Below, in pieces: positions 34,748 through 45,800 of a stretch of 64,000 nt of DNA (within the stretch, counting starts at the first letter, position 1; every line of letters begins with the position of its first letter). The DNA lies in the NCBI RefSeq assembly GCF_009831215.1, contig NZ_WUTW01000002.1:62001-126000 (forward strand), read 5' to 3'. The DNA is from Actinomadura rayongensis (GTDB lineage: Bacteria; Actinomycetota; Actinomycetes; Streptosporangiales; Streptosporangiaceae). The notes under the pieces are model-generated. The model saw only the letters and a program-made list of their open reading frames with translations, did no database searches and was not told the origin of the DNA. The position numbers and the translations under genes are program-made.

Positions 34748-35752
34748 TCAGCCGAACCTCTGGCGTGTTTCGCCGAAGAGGGCCGTGCAGAGGGTTTCCG
34801 GACGGTCCGGGCCGTCGTCGGCGGGGTGGACGGTCAGGACGGGCACCTCGTCGCCCGGGCCGGGCGCGGCGGGGTGCAGGCGGACGGCGATCTCGCGGCG
34901 CAGGATCTCCGTCTCGCCCGAAGCGGCGGCGACGTCCTGGAGGCTCACCGACAGCGTCGCCGGGATCTGGAGTTCGATGGGCGACTCGCTGTTGGCCAGT
35001 TCCTCCAGGTAGACGTCCAGGAGGCGGCGGGCCAGGCCGTTGAGCAGGCGGCCCCACGGGACGACCAGGTCCGCGGGAACGTTCTCGGTGCGGAGTTCGG
35101 GCAGGCCGAAGCGGGCCAGGCCGCGCGTCGTGAACCAGACCGTGTCGGGTCCGGCGGAGTGCGAGATCAGCATCCAGTCGGTGAGCCTCATGTCGCCCCG
35201 GGGGCCGGGGAGGGAGCGGCGCAGGTCGGGGCCGGACAGGATGCGGGGCGTGAAGACGTCCACGACGGGGGCCGAGGCCGCGGCGGCGACCGCTCCGGCG
35301 ACGCCGCGGGCCGCCCATTCGTGCGCCGGGGGCCAGCCCGGACGGTAGGCGGCGCGGACGGCCAGCAGGTGCCCCGCCTCCGCCACGGCGGCCAGGTCGG
35401 CGGGGGCGGCCCCGTAGGCGGCGAGCAGGCCGGCGGGCAGGGGCGGGAAGTCCCCGGCCGGACGCAGGTCCAGGGTGAGCATGGGACTGTCCAGCATGCC
35501 GAGCACGAGCTCCCGCAAGGGTGAGCGGAACTGGGCGACGACCTCCCGGCGGACGGTGCCGCGCAGGTCCGCCGGCGGGCCGGTGAACGCCACGGCGTAA
35601 GTGGCCTGGAGGCGTTCGGCCACCGGCAGCGTCAAGGTCGCACCCAAATCCGGCCTCGCCCCCAAGGTCCCTCGGTCGGGCGCGGCGTCCCGAACGTTCG
35701 GTTCCGATGAGACCCGACGGCGGGCCGGGAGCGGATCTGTCGCGAACGGCAC
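34748..35752 (-). CDS. protein of unknown function, first gene of the pair
   Basis: 334 residues from a GTG with AGGGG close upstream. It is soluble with mixed alpha/beta content, no signal peptide and no membrane helix. Recognisable stretches are ATYAVAFTGPPADLRGTVRR, PAHEWAARGVAGAVAAAASA, RLTDWMLISHSAGPDTVWFT and LDVYLEELANSESPIELQI, none linked to a known family by me. The coding quality (third-position GC, sensible composition) is good. It lies divergent from the sigma-R-like gene across about 500 bp. Confidence 0.75.
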   Translation of the reverse strand: MPFATDPLPARRRVSSEPNVRDAAPDRGTLGARPDLGATLTLPVAERLQATYAVAFTGPPADLRGTVRREVVAQFRSPLRELVLGMLDSPMLTLDLRPAGDFPPLPAGLLAAYGAAPADLAAVAEAGHLLAVRAAYRPGWPPAHEWAARGVAGAVAAAASAPVVDVFTPRILSGPDLRRSLPGPRGDMRLTDWMLISHSAGPDTVWFTTRGLARFGLPELRTENVPADLVVPWGRLLNGLARRLLDVYLEELANSESPIELQIPATLSVSLQDVAAASGETEILRREIAVRLHPAAPGPGDEVPVLTVHPADDGPDRPETLCTALFGETRQRFG

Positions 35753-35825
35753 ATTCCCCTACTGCAACCGGGACGGCACGAACGGCCCCCGGCAACGCCC
35801 GGCAAAGAACCCATTGCCCACCGGC

Positions 35826-35852
35826 GGGAACACGAACGCCGGACCAGCGGTT
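35826..35852 (+). promoter_or_regulatory. sigma-R-type promoter upstream of the sigma-R-like gene
   Basis: GGGAAC (35826-35831), 18 bp, then GTT (35850-35852). This is the sigma-R/SigH pattern GGAA(T/C)-N18-GTT and points at the sigma factor gene 400 bp downstream, which suggests autoregulation with a long leader. The remaining divergent region (35753-36249) holds no other gene that I can support. Confidence 0.5.
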
Positions 35853-36249
35853 ATACCCGGACGAGACGTGGACCGGGACGTCCGTTGACCCGTGCCCTAT
35901 ACCGCGCTGACCAGGGCGATCGCGCCTTGGGGCCGCCTTTTGTGACGGATGCCACGCAACCCGTCGGCGGCCGGTGCGCGTCTTACCTGGAGAGAACGCC
36001 TCCGACGAGGCGCACCGGCGGATCGAACGCGCCCGCGACGGGGGTCGCCCGGCACGACGATCACGACCGGTCCACCGGCCGCGCGTCCGCGGACGGCACC
36101 CGACTCGACCGTCCCGGCCCGTTTGACCGGCCGTCCCTGCGGAACGCGAACCCATGAGACCGCGTGCCAGGGGCGCATCTCCACGAGGGGCGGCGCGTCC
36201 GCCCGGTACCGGCCCGGCCCGCCAGGGTCCCGACGCAGGGGGGAAGCTG

Positions 36250-36813
36250 ATGACCGCACCCGAGTACGCCACCGACCGCTATGTGCGGGACGTGATGCCG
36301 CTCGCCGAACCGCTGTTCGCGAGCGCCGTCCGGATGACCCGCAACACGGCCGACGCCGAGGACCTCGTCCAGGAGACCCTGGCCAAGGCGTTCACGAACT
36401 TCCACCAGTTCCAGGAGGGGACGAACCTCAAGGCGTGGCTCCACCGCATCCTGACCAACAACTTCATCAACACCTACCGCAAGAAGCAGCGGGAGCCGCA
36501 GCGCGCGGGCTCGGAGGAGCTGGAGGAGTGGCAGCTCGAACAGACCGAGGCGCACGCGTCCGGGTTCCGCTCCGCCGAGCGGGAGGCGCTGGACCGCATC
36601 CCGGACGGCCACGTCGTCGACGCGCTGAACGCCCTGCCCCGCGACTTCCGTGACGCGGTGTACCTCGCGGACGTCGAGGGCTACCCCTACAAGGAGATCG
36701 CGGAGATGATGGGCACCCCCATCGGGACCGTGATGTCGCGGCTGCACCGGGGCCGCAAGCAGCTCCGCGAGGCCCTCGCCGACCACCGCCCCGCGCACGT
36801 CCTCGCCGCCTGA
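36250..36813 (+). CDS. sigR: sigma-R/SigH-like ECF sigma factor
   Basis: 187 residues from the ATG at 36250 with a GGGGGGAAG site upstream. Region 2 reads [20 protein letters not shown] with [19 protein letters not shown]; region 4 reads [20 protein letters not shown] and [20 protein letters not shown]. All are diagnostic for the sigma-R group that answers thiol-oxidative stress. The frame stays open upstream to an ATG at 36154, which would add 32 residues. S. coelicolor makes a longer, unstable sigma-R form from an upstream start, so this may be functional. Usually an RsrA-type zinc anti-sigma gene follows; here none does. That is odd, and means its control lies elsewhere or is missing. Confidence 0.93.
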   Translation: MTAPEYATDRYVRDVMPLAEPLFASAVRMTRNTADAEDLVQETLAKAFTNFHQFQEGTNLKAWLHRILTNNFINTYRKKQREPQRAGSEELEEWQLEQTEAHASGFRSAEREALDRIPDGHVVDALNALPRDFRDAVYLADVEGYPYKEIAEMMGTPIGTVMSRLHRGRKQLREALADHRPAHVLAA

Positions 36814-36922
36814 CCCCCCGGTCGTTCCCGGCATCCGCAACGAGCTGCACGAAGCGTCGCCATATCGCTACAGTGAGCGAGAAAAGGCCGACTGTCCAGC
36901 AGATCGTTCACCGGGGGATCCG

Positions 36923-37297
36923 ATGCCGCATCTCGTCCACGCCGTCCTGACCGGAGCCGCCCTGGCGCTGCTCCCGGCCGTTCCCGCCGCCGCCGGCGCC
37001 CCCGCGCCGGCCGAGCTGCGGCTGAGCGTGCAGCGCGGCGCGGACGTCCGGACGGTCGTCCTGCGGTGCGGCCCCGCGGGCGGCACCCACCCGCAGGCGG
37101 CCCGCGCGTGCGCGGAGCTGGCGCGCGGCGGCGGCAAGGTCGACCGCCCCTCCGACGGCGTGTTCTGCACGATGGACTACGCGCCCGTCACCGCCTCCGC
37201 GCAGGGCCGTTACGGGCGCGGCTCCGTCCGGTTCTCGAAGGAATACTCCAACGCGTGTGTGATGCGCGCGAGGACGGGAACCCTCTTCGCGTTCTGA
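36923..37297 (+). CDS. secreted subtilisin inhibitor-like protein (SSI family)
   Basis: 124 residues. The signal peptide is residues 1-25 (HAVLTGAALALLPAVPAAAG); the mature part has the SSI pattern GGTHPQAARACAELARGGG, VFCTMDYAPVTASAQGRYG and the ending ACVMRARTGTLFAF. Four cysteines form the two expected disulfides. The reactive loop reads CTMDYAP, placing Met at P1 and Asp at P1' by analogy with S. albogriseolus SSI. SSI proteins block extracellular subtilisins and transglutaminase-activating proteases. Two mycosins (subtilisin fold) occur in the same window, though their inhibition is speculation. Confidence 0.93.
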   Translation: MPHLVHAVLTGAALALLPAVPAAAGAPAPAELRLSVQRGADVRTVVLRCGPAGGTHPQAARACAELARGGGKVDRPSDGVFCTMDYAPVTASAQGRYGRGSVRFSKEYSNACVMRARTGTLFAF

Positions 37298-37373
37298 CCC
37301 GGCGTCCGGGTCGGCTCCCGGGACGGGCCGGCGGCGGCGCGCCGAGTGAGGAGACGCCGAAAGGTACCCGGGG

Positions 37374-37799
37374 ATGACACGCAAAGTGGGCGAGGTCATG
37401 ACCTCCCGCCCTCGTTCGCTGCCGCTGGACGCCACGCTCTACGACGCGGCGCAGATCATGCGCGACGAAGGCATCGGCGACGTGCTCGTCACGTACGCCG
37501 GACGCCTGTGCGGCATGGTCACCGACCGGGACATCGTGGTCCGCGCCGTCGCCGAGAGACGTGACACTTCCGTCACCCCGCTGGGCGACGTCTGCACCGC
37601 CGACCTGACCACGATCCGTGCCGGGGACGACACCGCCGAGGCGCTGCGGCTGATGCGCGAGCAGGCCGTTCGCCGTCTGCCCGTGGTGGACGACGCGCAG
37701 CGACCGGTCGGGATCGTCACGCTGAGTGATCTCGCCGAGGCCGGGGACGGCCTGCTGGCCCCCCTGGCCGACATCCGGCGGGCGCCGCCGTCCCTTTGA
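37374..37799 (+). CDS. tandem CBS-domain protein
   Basis: 141 residues, ATG start. Two CBS motifs are visible: VGEVMTSRPRSLPLDATLYD with IGDVLVTYAGRLCGMVTDRD, then TTIRAGDDTAEALRLMREQA with RRLPVVDDAQRPVGIVTLSD. No other domain is attached. Stand-alone CBS pairs bind adenosine nucleotides and act as regulators; the target is unknown. It lies among signalling genes (ECF sigma, ANTAR, PP2C) transcribed in the same direction. Confidence 0.95.
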   Translation: MTRKVGEVMTSRPRSLPLDATLYDAAQIMRDEGIGDVLVTYAGRLCGMVTDRDIVVRAVAERRDTSVTPLGDVCTADLTTIRAGDDTAEALRLMREQAVRRLPVVDDAQRPVGIVTLSDLAEAGDGLLAPLADIRRAPPSL

Positions 37800-37860
37800 C
37801 CCGCCTTTGTGACGGAACTGGGGGTACCAGCACACGCGAGGGGCGGCTACCTTCGTCTTC

Positions 37861-38589
37861 GTGCCGACCACCGACGCCGTCCTCACCGACCGGCTCGCCG
37901 TCGAGATCGCACGTCTCGGCATCGTGGGCGAGTCGTCCGACGTGGGCACCCTGCACCGGGTGACCGCGCTGGCGAGCCGTGCCGTGCCCGGCTGCGCCGG
38001 CGCGACCGGCGTGCGCTGGGCGCTGCCGCACGGGCCGGACGAGCGTCCCGAGCCGCTGGCGTCGGCCGCGAGCCACCCCGACCTCGCCGACGCCGTGGAG
38101 CGCCAGCTCGCCCGCGGCCACGGCTTCATCTTCGACGTCGTCAACGAACGCCAGGCGGCGGGCACCGACGACGTCCTCGCCGAGGCCCGCTGGCCCGAGG
38201 CCATGGCGGACCTGCTGCGCTGCGGCGTCCGCTGCTTCTCCACCACGCCGCACCGGATGGGCCCGGTCCTCGTGACGCTGACCCTGTACGGGGTGCGGCC
38301 GAAGGCGCTCGGCGAGGGCCAGCGCGGGCTGGCCGCGCTGCTGGCCGCGCAGGGCAGCGCCGCGATGTCGAACTCCCTGCAGTACGGGGACGTCCACCGC
38401 ACCGCCGTCCAGCTCCAGGAGGCCGTCGAGTCCCGCGCGATCGTGGACCAGGCGAAGGGCATCCTCATGCACGCGCTGGGCTGCGACGCCGACGAGGCGT
38501 TCGTCGAGATGCGCCGCATCTCCCAGACCCGGCACGTGAAGCTCACCGCGCTCGCCCAGCGGATCGTCGGCGCGCAGGGACTGCCCTGA
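37861..38589 (+). CDS. GAF-ANTAR RNA-binding regulator
   Basis: 242 residues, GTG start. Residues 10-175 are GAF-like (VGTLHRVTALASRAVPGC, FSTTPHRMGPVLVTLTLYG). Residues 178-238 are an ANTAR domain: LQEAVESRAIVDQAKGILMH, DEAFVEMRRISQTRHVKLTA. ANTAR proteins bind paired RNA hexaloops and act as antiterminators. The same GAF-ANTAR order is common in actinobacteria. The next gene is a PAS-GAF-PP2C phosphatase, a frequent neighbour, suggesting a shared signal. Confidence 0.95.
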   Translation: MPTTDAVLTDRLAVEIARLGIVGESSDVGTLHRVTALASRAVPGCAGATGVRWALPHGPDERPEPLASAASHPDLADAVERQLARGHGFIFDVVNERQAAGTDDVLAEARWPEAMADLLRCGVRCFSTTPHRMGPVLVTLTLYGVRPKALGEGQRGLAALLAAQGSAAMSNSLQYGDVHRTAVQLQEAVESRAIVDQAKGILMHALGCDADEAFVEMRRISQTRHVKLTALAQRIVGAQGLP

Positions 38590-38645
38590 TCGGGGCATGT
38601 CAGACCTTGCCTCCGCATCCGCCCGTTCGGCATAAGCTTCGCTCG

Positions 38646-38662
38646 GCGGTTCGGTGAACCGC
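38646..38662 (+). promoter_or_regulatory. hairpin in the leader of the PP2C gene
   Basis: GCGGTTC-GGT-GAACCGC forms a 7-bp stem with a 3-nt loop, 52 bp before the TTG start at 38715. It may be an operator, or a hairpin of the kind ANTAR proteins bind; its 3-nt loop does not fit the usual hexaloop. Confidence 0.3.
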
Positions 38663-38714
38663 GCCGTCACGGCGTCGGCACCGGCCGCGCCCGCTGCACC
38701 CATGGAGTCCGTCC

Positions 38715-40616
38715 TTGTCCGAAGAGCTGGATCCCGGAACCGTGTTCCGGGAGGTCGCCGGTCTCGGCGAACGCGTCGCGGAGCTGCGGCGCGCGGCGGC
38801 CGTTCCCGGCACCGACCCCCGGCCCGCGCTGGACGCCGCGCTCGCCGAGCTGGAGCTGGCCGTCGAGGCGCTGGAGACGCTGGGCGCGGAGCGGTCGGCG
38901 GCGACCGACGGCGCGGGCGCGGCCGACACCGAGCGCCGGGTGCTGCGGACGGTGTTCCAGGACGCCCCCGTCCCGCTGTTCCTGCTCGACCGCGACAGCG
39001 GCGTCCGCCGGGTGAACCGGCAGGCGGCGGGGCTGCTCGGCACGTCCCCCGGCTATGTGTCGGGCAAGCAGTTCACGGCGTTCTGCGACCTGGCGACGCG
39101 CGGGCCGCTGCGGTCCCAGCTCGCGGCGGTGGTCCGGACGGGCCGGCGCCGCCGCGTCCCGGTCCGCTTCCTCGGCCGCGACACCCCGGTGGACGCCGTG
39201 GTGACGCTGGCCCGGGTGTGGATCCCCGGTGAGCCCGACCCGATGGTCATGGCGGTGGCGGGGCCGACGTCCACGCCCGTCGGGGAGGAGCCGCGCCCGG
39301 CCGAGCGGACCGCGCCGCGCGACGACGAGGCGGTCGCCGCGATCGTCCACCGGATGGACGTCCTCGCGGCGGTCGGCGAGCTGCTGCTGGACGAGCCGGT
39401 GTTCAACGAGACCGTCGCGGTCCGGCGCTGCGCGCGGCTGCTGGCCGCCGAGCTGGCGGACTGGGCGTTCATCGACCTGGCCGCCGCCGGCCCGGGCGGA
39501 CGGCTCGGCGACCTGCGCCGCCAGGTGGTCGTCGGCCCGGCCGAGGACGAGACGACGCAGGAGACCGTCCGCGTCCTGGAACTGCTGGACCCCGAGGCCG
39601 GGACGCTGCCCGGCACGGTGTTCGCGTCCTGGCAGAGCGCCCTGCACCCGCACGTCGAGGACCTCGGCCTGCTCGGCGCGGACGAGCGCGGCGAGCCGGT
39701 GTGCGCGCTGATCCACGCGACGACGGTCCTGTGCGTCCCGATCGAGGACGGCGACCGCTGCCTCGGCACGATCACGCTGGCGAGCGGCGGCGAGAACGGC
39801 CCGTTCGACCTGCACGACCTCGCCGTCGCGGGCCGGATCGGGCGGCAGCTCGCGCTCGTGATCCGCGCGTCCCGGCTGTACCGGCGCAGCGCGGAGGTCG
39901 CCGACTCGCTCCAGCAGAGCCTGCTGCCCAAGCGGCTGCCGACGATCAAGGGCGTGGAGCTGGCCGCGCGGTACCTGACGGCGACCAGCACCGCCGAGGT
40001 CGGCGGCGACTTCTACGACGTGTTCCCGTTCGGGGACAGCTGGGGGCTCGTCCTCGGCGACGTGTGCGGCAAGGGCGAGGACGCGGCGGTCGTCACGGCG
40101 TCGGCGCGGCACGGCGTCCGGCTGGCGTCGCGGTGGAGCTCGGACCCGGCCGAGGTCCTGGCGATGGTGAACGCGTCGCTGCTGGAGGAGGACCGGTTCG
40201 TCACGGCCGTCCTCGCGGGCCTGGAGTTCCAGGGCGACCGCGTCCGCGCGACGCTCGGGACGGCCGGCCATCCGCCCGCGATCGTGGTGCGGGCGGACGG
40301 CGTGATCCGGTCGGCGTCCGACGGCGGCGTCCCGCTCGGCCTGTTCGAGGACTTCGCGGCGGGCTCGGACGCCGTCGAGCTGTTCCCCGGCGACACGCTG
40401 TTCCTGCACTCCGACGGGGTGCTGGAGGCGTGCGACCCGGGCCGCCGCGAGTTCGGGCGGCAGCGGCTGCTGGAGGCGCTGGCCGGGGTCGCGGGCGAGC
40501 CCGTCGCGGCCATGCCGGACGCGGTCGAGCGCGCCCTGATGGCGTTCTCCGACGGCGACCTGCGCGACGACGTGTCGATGCTCGCGCTGCGCGTGTCGCC
40601 GCCGGAGCCGCTCTAG
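38715..40616 (+). CDS. PAS-GAF-PP2C (SpoIIE-type) phosphatase
   Basis: 633 residues from a TTG with GGAG 8 nt upstream. A helical N-terminus is followed by a PAS domain (about 75-165, LFLLDRDSGVRRVNRQAAGL), a GAF-like domain (215-385, ALIHATTVLCVPIEDGDRCL) and a SpoIIE/RsbU PP2C domain (405-630). The PP2C domain has the metal-binding motifs EVGGDFYDVF, LGDVCGKGEDAA and HSDGVLEACD, with a final DDVSMLAL. Such phosphatases dephosphorylate STAS anti-anti-sigma proteins; the STAS protein at 24.5 kb is a possible but unproven target. It meets the ProRS gene tail to tail with a 4-bp gap. Confidence 0.95.
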   Translation: MSEELDPGTVFREVAGLGERVAELRRAAAVPGTDPRPALDAALAELELAVEALETLGAERSAATDGAGAADTERRVLRTVFQDAPVPLFLLDRDSGVRRVNRQAAGLLGTSPGYVSGKQFTAFCDLATRGPLRSQLAAVVRTGRRRRVPVRFLGRDTPVDAVVTLARVWIPGEPDPMVMAVAGPTSTPVGEEPRPAERTAPRDDEAVAAIVHRMDVLAAVGELLLDEPVFNETVAVRRCARLLAAELADWAFIDLAAAGPGGRLGDLRRQVVVGPAEDETTQETVRVLELLDPEAGTLPGTVFASWQSALHPHVEDLGLLGADERGEPVCALIHATTVLCVPIEDGDRCLGTITLASGGENGPFDLHDLAVAGRIGRQLALVIRASRLYRRSAEVADSLQQSLLPKRLPTIKGVELAARYLTATSTAEVGGDFYDVFPFGDSWGLVLGDVCGKGEDAAVVTASARHGVRLASRWSSDPAEVLAMVNASLLEEDRFVTAVLAGLEFQGDRVRATLGTAGHPPAIVVRADGVIRSASDGGVPLGLFEDFAAGSDAVELFPGDTLFLHSDGVLEACDPGRREFGRQRLLEALAGVAGEPVAAMPDAVERALMAFSDGDLRDDVSMLALRVSPPEPL

Positions 40617-40620
40617 CCGG

Positions 40621-42337
<1,717 letters not shown>

Positions 42338-42542
42338 GTCGGCTCCGGCCGCCGCGGGGCACCGGGACCGCCCGTGCCGGAGCGGTGCGGGTGGTCGGGG
42401 GCGACAGGCTTCCGTGCGGCTCGCGGGGATCGTGGTGGACCGGACGGGCGGGCCATCATTCCGCTTGGGCGCGGAAGAAAGGAGCGGGAGACGGTCCCGC
42501 TGCCGGTGATCTCTTCGTCCCCGCGCCCGGATGGAGATCGAA

Positions 42543-42917
42543 ATGAAACGCTGTGCCGCCGTGTTCGCGGCCGTCGCCGCGCTGGCCGGAGGGGTGTTAG
42601 CCGGGGCGTCCGCGAGCGCCGACCCCGCTCCCGTGCTCGACCTCGGCTCGTCCGGCGCCGCCGCGTACGGGTACGGCCGGGTCACCGCGTCCACGCTGAA
42701 CATCCGCCGCCATGCGACCACGAAGTCGCGCAAGCAGGGCGAGTTCACGCGCGGCACGACGATCCAGCTCAAGTGCTGGGTGCCGGGCGAGTGGATCCAC
42801 GGCAACAACCACTGGTGGCTGCTCGGGCCCGGCAGCATCGCGCCGCCGCGCATCGGCTACGTGAGCGCCTACTACGTGCGCCTGATCACCGCGAGCCCGG
42901 GGCGCTGCCCGCGCTGA
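42543..42917 (+). CDS. secreted SH3-like protein
   Basis: 124 residues from the ATG at 42543 (GGAG 6 nt upstream); an ATG four codons earlier overlaps that ribosome site. The signal peptide is residues 1-26 (CAAVFAAVAALAGGVLAGAS, cut near ASA). The mature part is a bacterial SH3-like domain (VTASTLNIRRHATTKSRKQG, then LKCWVPGEWIHGNNHWWLLG and IGYVSAYYVRL) with two cysteines that could pair. Such exported single SH3 domains probably bind the cell wall. Confidence 0.87.
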   Translation: MKRCAAVFAAVAALAGGVLAGASASADPAPVLDLGSSGAAAYGYGRVTASTLNIRRHATTKSRKQGEFTRGTTIQLKCWVPGEWIHGNNHWWLLGPGSIAPPRIGYVSAYYVRLITASPGRCPR

Positions 42918-42970
42918 GCCGGCGCCGAGCCGACATCGAGCCGACACCGAGCCGACATCGAGCCGACACC
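42916..42970. repeat. five 11-bp tandem repeats
   Basis: Five consecutive 11-bp units GAGCCGRCRYC: the first reads GAGCCGGCGCC, then GAGCCGACATC and GAGCCGACACC alternate twice. They begin at the stop codon of the SH3-like gene and lie in the 160-bp gap before the ppc 3' end. Confidence 0.9.
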
Positions 42971-43078
42971 GTGCGGACCGCCCGTGCGGGGAGCCGGGAC
43001 GGACCGCCGTCCCGGCTCCGTTCCTGTGCGCACCGCACCCGGCAGCCGCGCGGGACGGCCGTCGTGGAGGCGGAGTGG

Positions 43079-45697
43079 TCAGCCGGTGTTCTGGAGGCCG
43101 GCGGCGACGCCGTTCACCGACAGGAGCAGCAGTTCTTCCAGGCGGGCGCGTTCGGTGTCGTCGGCGACGCCTTCGCGCAGCGCCGCGAGGGCGCGGAGCT
43201 GGAGGTGCGACAGGGCGTCGACGTACGGGTTGCGGAGTTCGACCGCGCGGGACAGCACGCGGCGGTTCTCCAGCAGCCGCGCGTGGCCCGTCACCGCGAG
43301 GACGAGCCGGCGCGTCCGGTCGTACTCGGCGAGCACCGTGTCCGTCAGGTCCTCCCGGCCGCCGAGCGCGAGGTAGCGCGCGGCGATGTCCCGGTCGGCC
43401 TTGGCGAGGCTCATCTCGGCGTTGTCCAGCAACGTTCCGAACAGCGGCCAGGACGCGTACGCCTCGTGCAGTTCGGCGAGGTCCGCGCCGTCGGACGAGA
43501 CGGCCGCGAGGCCGCTGCCGAGGCCGTACCAGCCGGGCAGGTTGACGCGCGTCTGCGTCCACGCGAACACCCACGGGATGGCGCGCAGGTCCTCCAGGCC
43601 CCGCGCGGCCTTGCGCCGGGACGGCCGCGACCCGATCCGCAGCTCCGCGATCTCCTCCAGCGGGCTGACGCGGGAGAACCACGCCGCGAAGCCGTCCGCC
43701 TCGACCAGCGACCGGAACGCCGCACGCGCCGCGTCGCTGAGCTTGTCGGCCAGCGGCCGGAACCGCGCGGCGGCGGCCCGCGCCCGCTCCTCCACCTCGG
43801 CGGTGGACGCCAGCAGCACCGCGTTCGTCACCTGCTCGACGTGGCGGCGCGCGATCTCCGGATGCCCGTACCTCGCGAAGATCACCTCGCCCTGCTCGGT
43901 GACCTTGAAGCGGCCCGCGACCGAGCCGGGCGCCTGCGCCAGGATCGCGCGCCCGGCGGGACCGCCGCCCCGGCCGAGCGAGCCGCCGCGGCCGTGGAAC
44001 ATCGTGAGCGTCACGTCGTGGCGCGCCGCCCACTCCGCCAGCGCCTCCTGCGTGTCGTACAGGCGCAGGGTCGCGCTGGCCGGGCCGAGCTGCTTGGCCG
44101 AGTCGGAGTAGCCGAGCATGATCTCCATGCGGCGGCCGGACGCGTCCAGGCGGCGGCGGACGGCGTCGATCTCCAGCATCCCGTCCAGCACCGAGGGGGC
44201 GCGTTCCAGGTCCTCGCCGGTCTCGAACAGCGGGATCACGTCCAGGACGGGCGCGCGGTCGCCGAGGGTCGCCGCCAGCTCGTGGACGTTCGCGATGTCC
44301 CGCGCCGACCGCGTGAACGACACGACGTACCGGCGGCACGCCTCGACCCCGAACCGCCGCTGGATCCAGCCCACGACCCGCAGGGTCTCCAGGATCTCCT
44401 CGGTCATCTCGTCGCGCGGGCCGCCCGCCCGGACCTGCTCCAGCGCCTTCTCGTGCAGCTCGGAGTGCTGGCGGATCTCCAGCGAGGCGAGGTGGAACCC
44501 GAACGTCTCGACCTGCCAGACCAGGCCCTGGACCCGTCCGTACGCCTGCCGCCGCGCGCCCGCCTCGGCCAGGGAGTCCTGGACGGTCCGCAGGTCGGCG
44601 AGCAGCTCGTCCGGGCCCTCGTACCCGAGGTCGGCGTCGCGGACGCGGGTCGCCGCGATCCGCTCGGCCGCGAACATGAGGAGCTGCCGGTGCGGTTCGC
44701 CCGGCGACCGGCTCTCGATGGCGGCCAGCCGTTCGGGATGCGCGGTGCGCGCCGCCGCGAGCGCGTTGCACAGCGCCTCGGACGGCGGCGTGGTCGACTC
44801 GTGCGCGGTCAGTTCCCGGCCGATCCGCGCGCACGCCGTCTCCAGCGCCCGCAGCACGTGCTCGGCCTGGATGAGGATGGCGTCCCGGGTGACCTTCGCG
44901 GTGACGAACGGGTTGCCGTCGCGGTCGCCGCCGATCCAGCTCCCGAACCGCAGGTAGGCGGGCGCCGCGGGCGGCTCGCAGCCGGTCCCGGACGGGTTCA
45001 GCGCCGCGTCCAGGGCCCGGTAGATGCGCGGCACCACCCGGAAGATCGTCTCGTCGAACGCGGCCATCGCGGTGCGGACCTCGTCCAGCGGGTCCATCTG
45101 GGCGTGGCGGCGCAGGGCCGTCCGCCACAGCAGGTCGATCTCCTCGCGCATGCGGCGCTCGACGTCGGCGCGCTCGGCCGCGCCGGGACCGGCGTGCAGC
45201 GCCGACAGCAGGTCGCTGATCCGCTGGATCCCGGTGACGATCGCGCGCCGCCGCGCCTCGGTCGGGTGCGCGGTGAACACCGGGTGGATCTCCAGGCCCG
45301 CGACGGCCGCGTCGAGGTCGCCGTCCGCGCGGATCTGCTCGACGGCCGCCGCGACCGACGACGGCACGCTCGCGCCGGTGTCACGTTCCCGCAGCGTGCG
45401 GATGCGGTGGTGCTCCTCGGCGAGGTTCGTCAGGTGGAAGTAGACGGTGAAGGCCCGCGCCACCTGTTCGGCGCGTTCCAACGTCCAGCCGTCGACCAGC
45501 TCGGTGACCTCGGCGACGGCCACCTCGCCGCGCCGGGCCCCGATCACGGCGTGCCGGAGCCGTTCGACGTCGTCCAGCAGGTCCGGGCCGGCGTACTCCA
45601 CCAGGCTGTCGCCCAGCATCGCGCCGAGCAGCCGGACGTCCTTGCGCAGCGGTTCGGGCAGATCGTGCCGCAGGAGGTCGCGCGTCTTGGTAGCCAC
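43079..45697 (-). CDS. ppc: phosphoenolpyruvate carboxylase
   Basis: 872 residues, the normal length. Catalytic landmarks: the His motif [18 protein letters not shown], the second site [11 protein letters not shown], the glycine-rich loop [30 protein letters not shown], and the C-terminal ending [13 protein letters not shown]. It makes oxaloacetate from PEP and bicarbonate to refill the TCA cycle. The usual SDSAKD is SDSAKQ here, a mild variant. ATG start; the divergent acyl-CoA carboxylase gene begins 103 bp away, linking two carboxylating enzymes. Confidence 0.98.
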   Translation of the reverse strand: MATKTRDLLRHDLPEPLRKDVRLLGAMLGDSLVEYAGPDLLDDVERLRHAVIGARRGEVAVAEVTELVDGWTLERAEQVARAFTVYFHLTNLAEEHHRIRTLRERDTGASVPSSVAAAVEQIRADGDLDAAVAGLEIHPVFTAHPTEARRRAIVTGIQRISDLLSALHAGPGAAERADVERRMREEIDLLWRTALRRHAQMDPLDEVRTAMAAFDETIFRVVPRIYRALDAALNPSGTGCEPPAAPAYLRFGSWIGGDRDGNPFVTAKVTRDAILIQAEHVLRALETACARIGRELTAHESTTPPSEALCNALAAARTAHPERLAAIESRSPGEPHRQLLMFAAERIAATRVRDADLGYEGPDELLADLRTVQDSLAEAGARRQAYGRVQGLVWQVETFGFHLASLEIRQHSELHEKALEQVRAGGPRDEMTEEILETLRVVGWIQRRFGVEACRRYVVSFTRSARDIANVHELAATLGDRAPVLDVIPLFETGEDLERAPSVLDGMLEIDAVRRRLDASGRRMEIMLGYSDSAKQLGPASATLRLYDTQEALAEWAARHDVTLTMFHGRGGSLGRGGGPAGRAILAQAPGSVAGRFKVTEQGEVIFARYGHPEIARRHVEQVTNAVLLASTAEVEERARAAAARFRPLADKLSDAARAAFRSLVEADGFAAWFSRVSPLEEIAELRIGSRPSRRKAARGLEDLRAIPWVFAWTQTRVNLPGWYGLGSGLAAVSSDGADLAELHEAYASWPLFGTLLDNAEMSLAKADRDIAARYLALGGREDLTDTVLAEYDRTRRLVLAVTGHARLLENRRVLSRAVELRNPYVDALSHLQLRALAALREGVADDTERARLEELLLLSVNGVAAGLQNTG

Positions 45698-45800
45698 GGG
45701 GTTCAGCGTAATCAGCGCGGGGTCCGGCGTCGCCGGGCGGGGCGGGCGGAATGTCGGGGCGCGACTGACGCGGATTCAAGCTGCGGTTACGCTGACCCGC

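Noticed and set aside
35885-36249. Short forward and reverse frames in the sigma-R leader
   Set aside because: Low-complexity Arg/Pro/Asp sequence without ribosome sites; the region is better explained as promoter and leader.
36154-36249. Longer sigma-R-like protein as the main product
   Set aside because: The ATG at 36250 has the better ribosome site and family alignment; the longer form is kept only as a possible regulated isoform.
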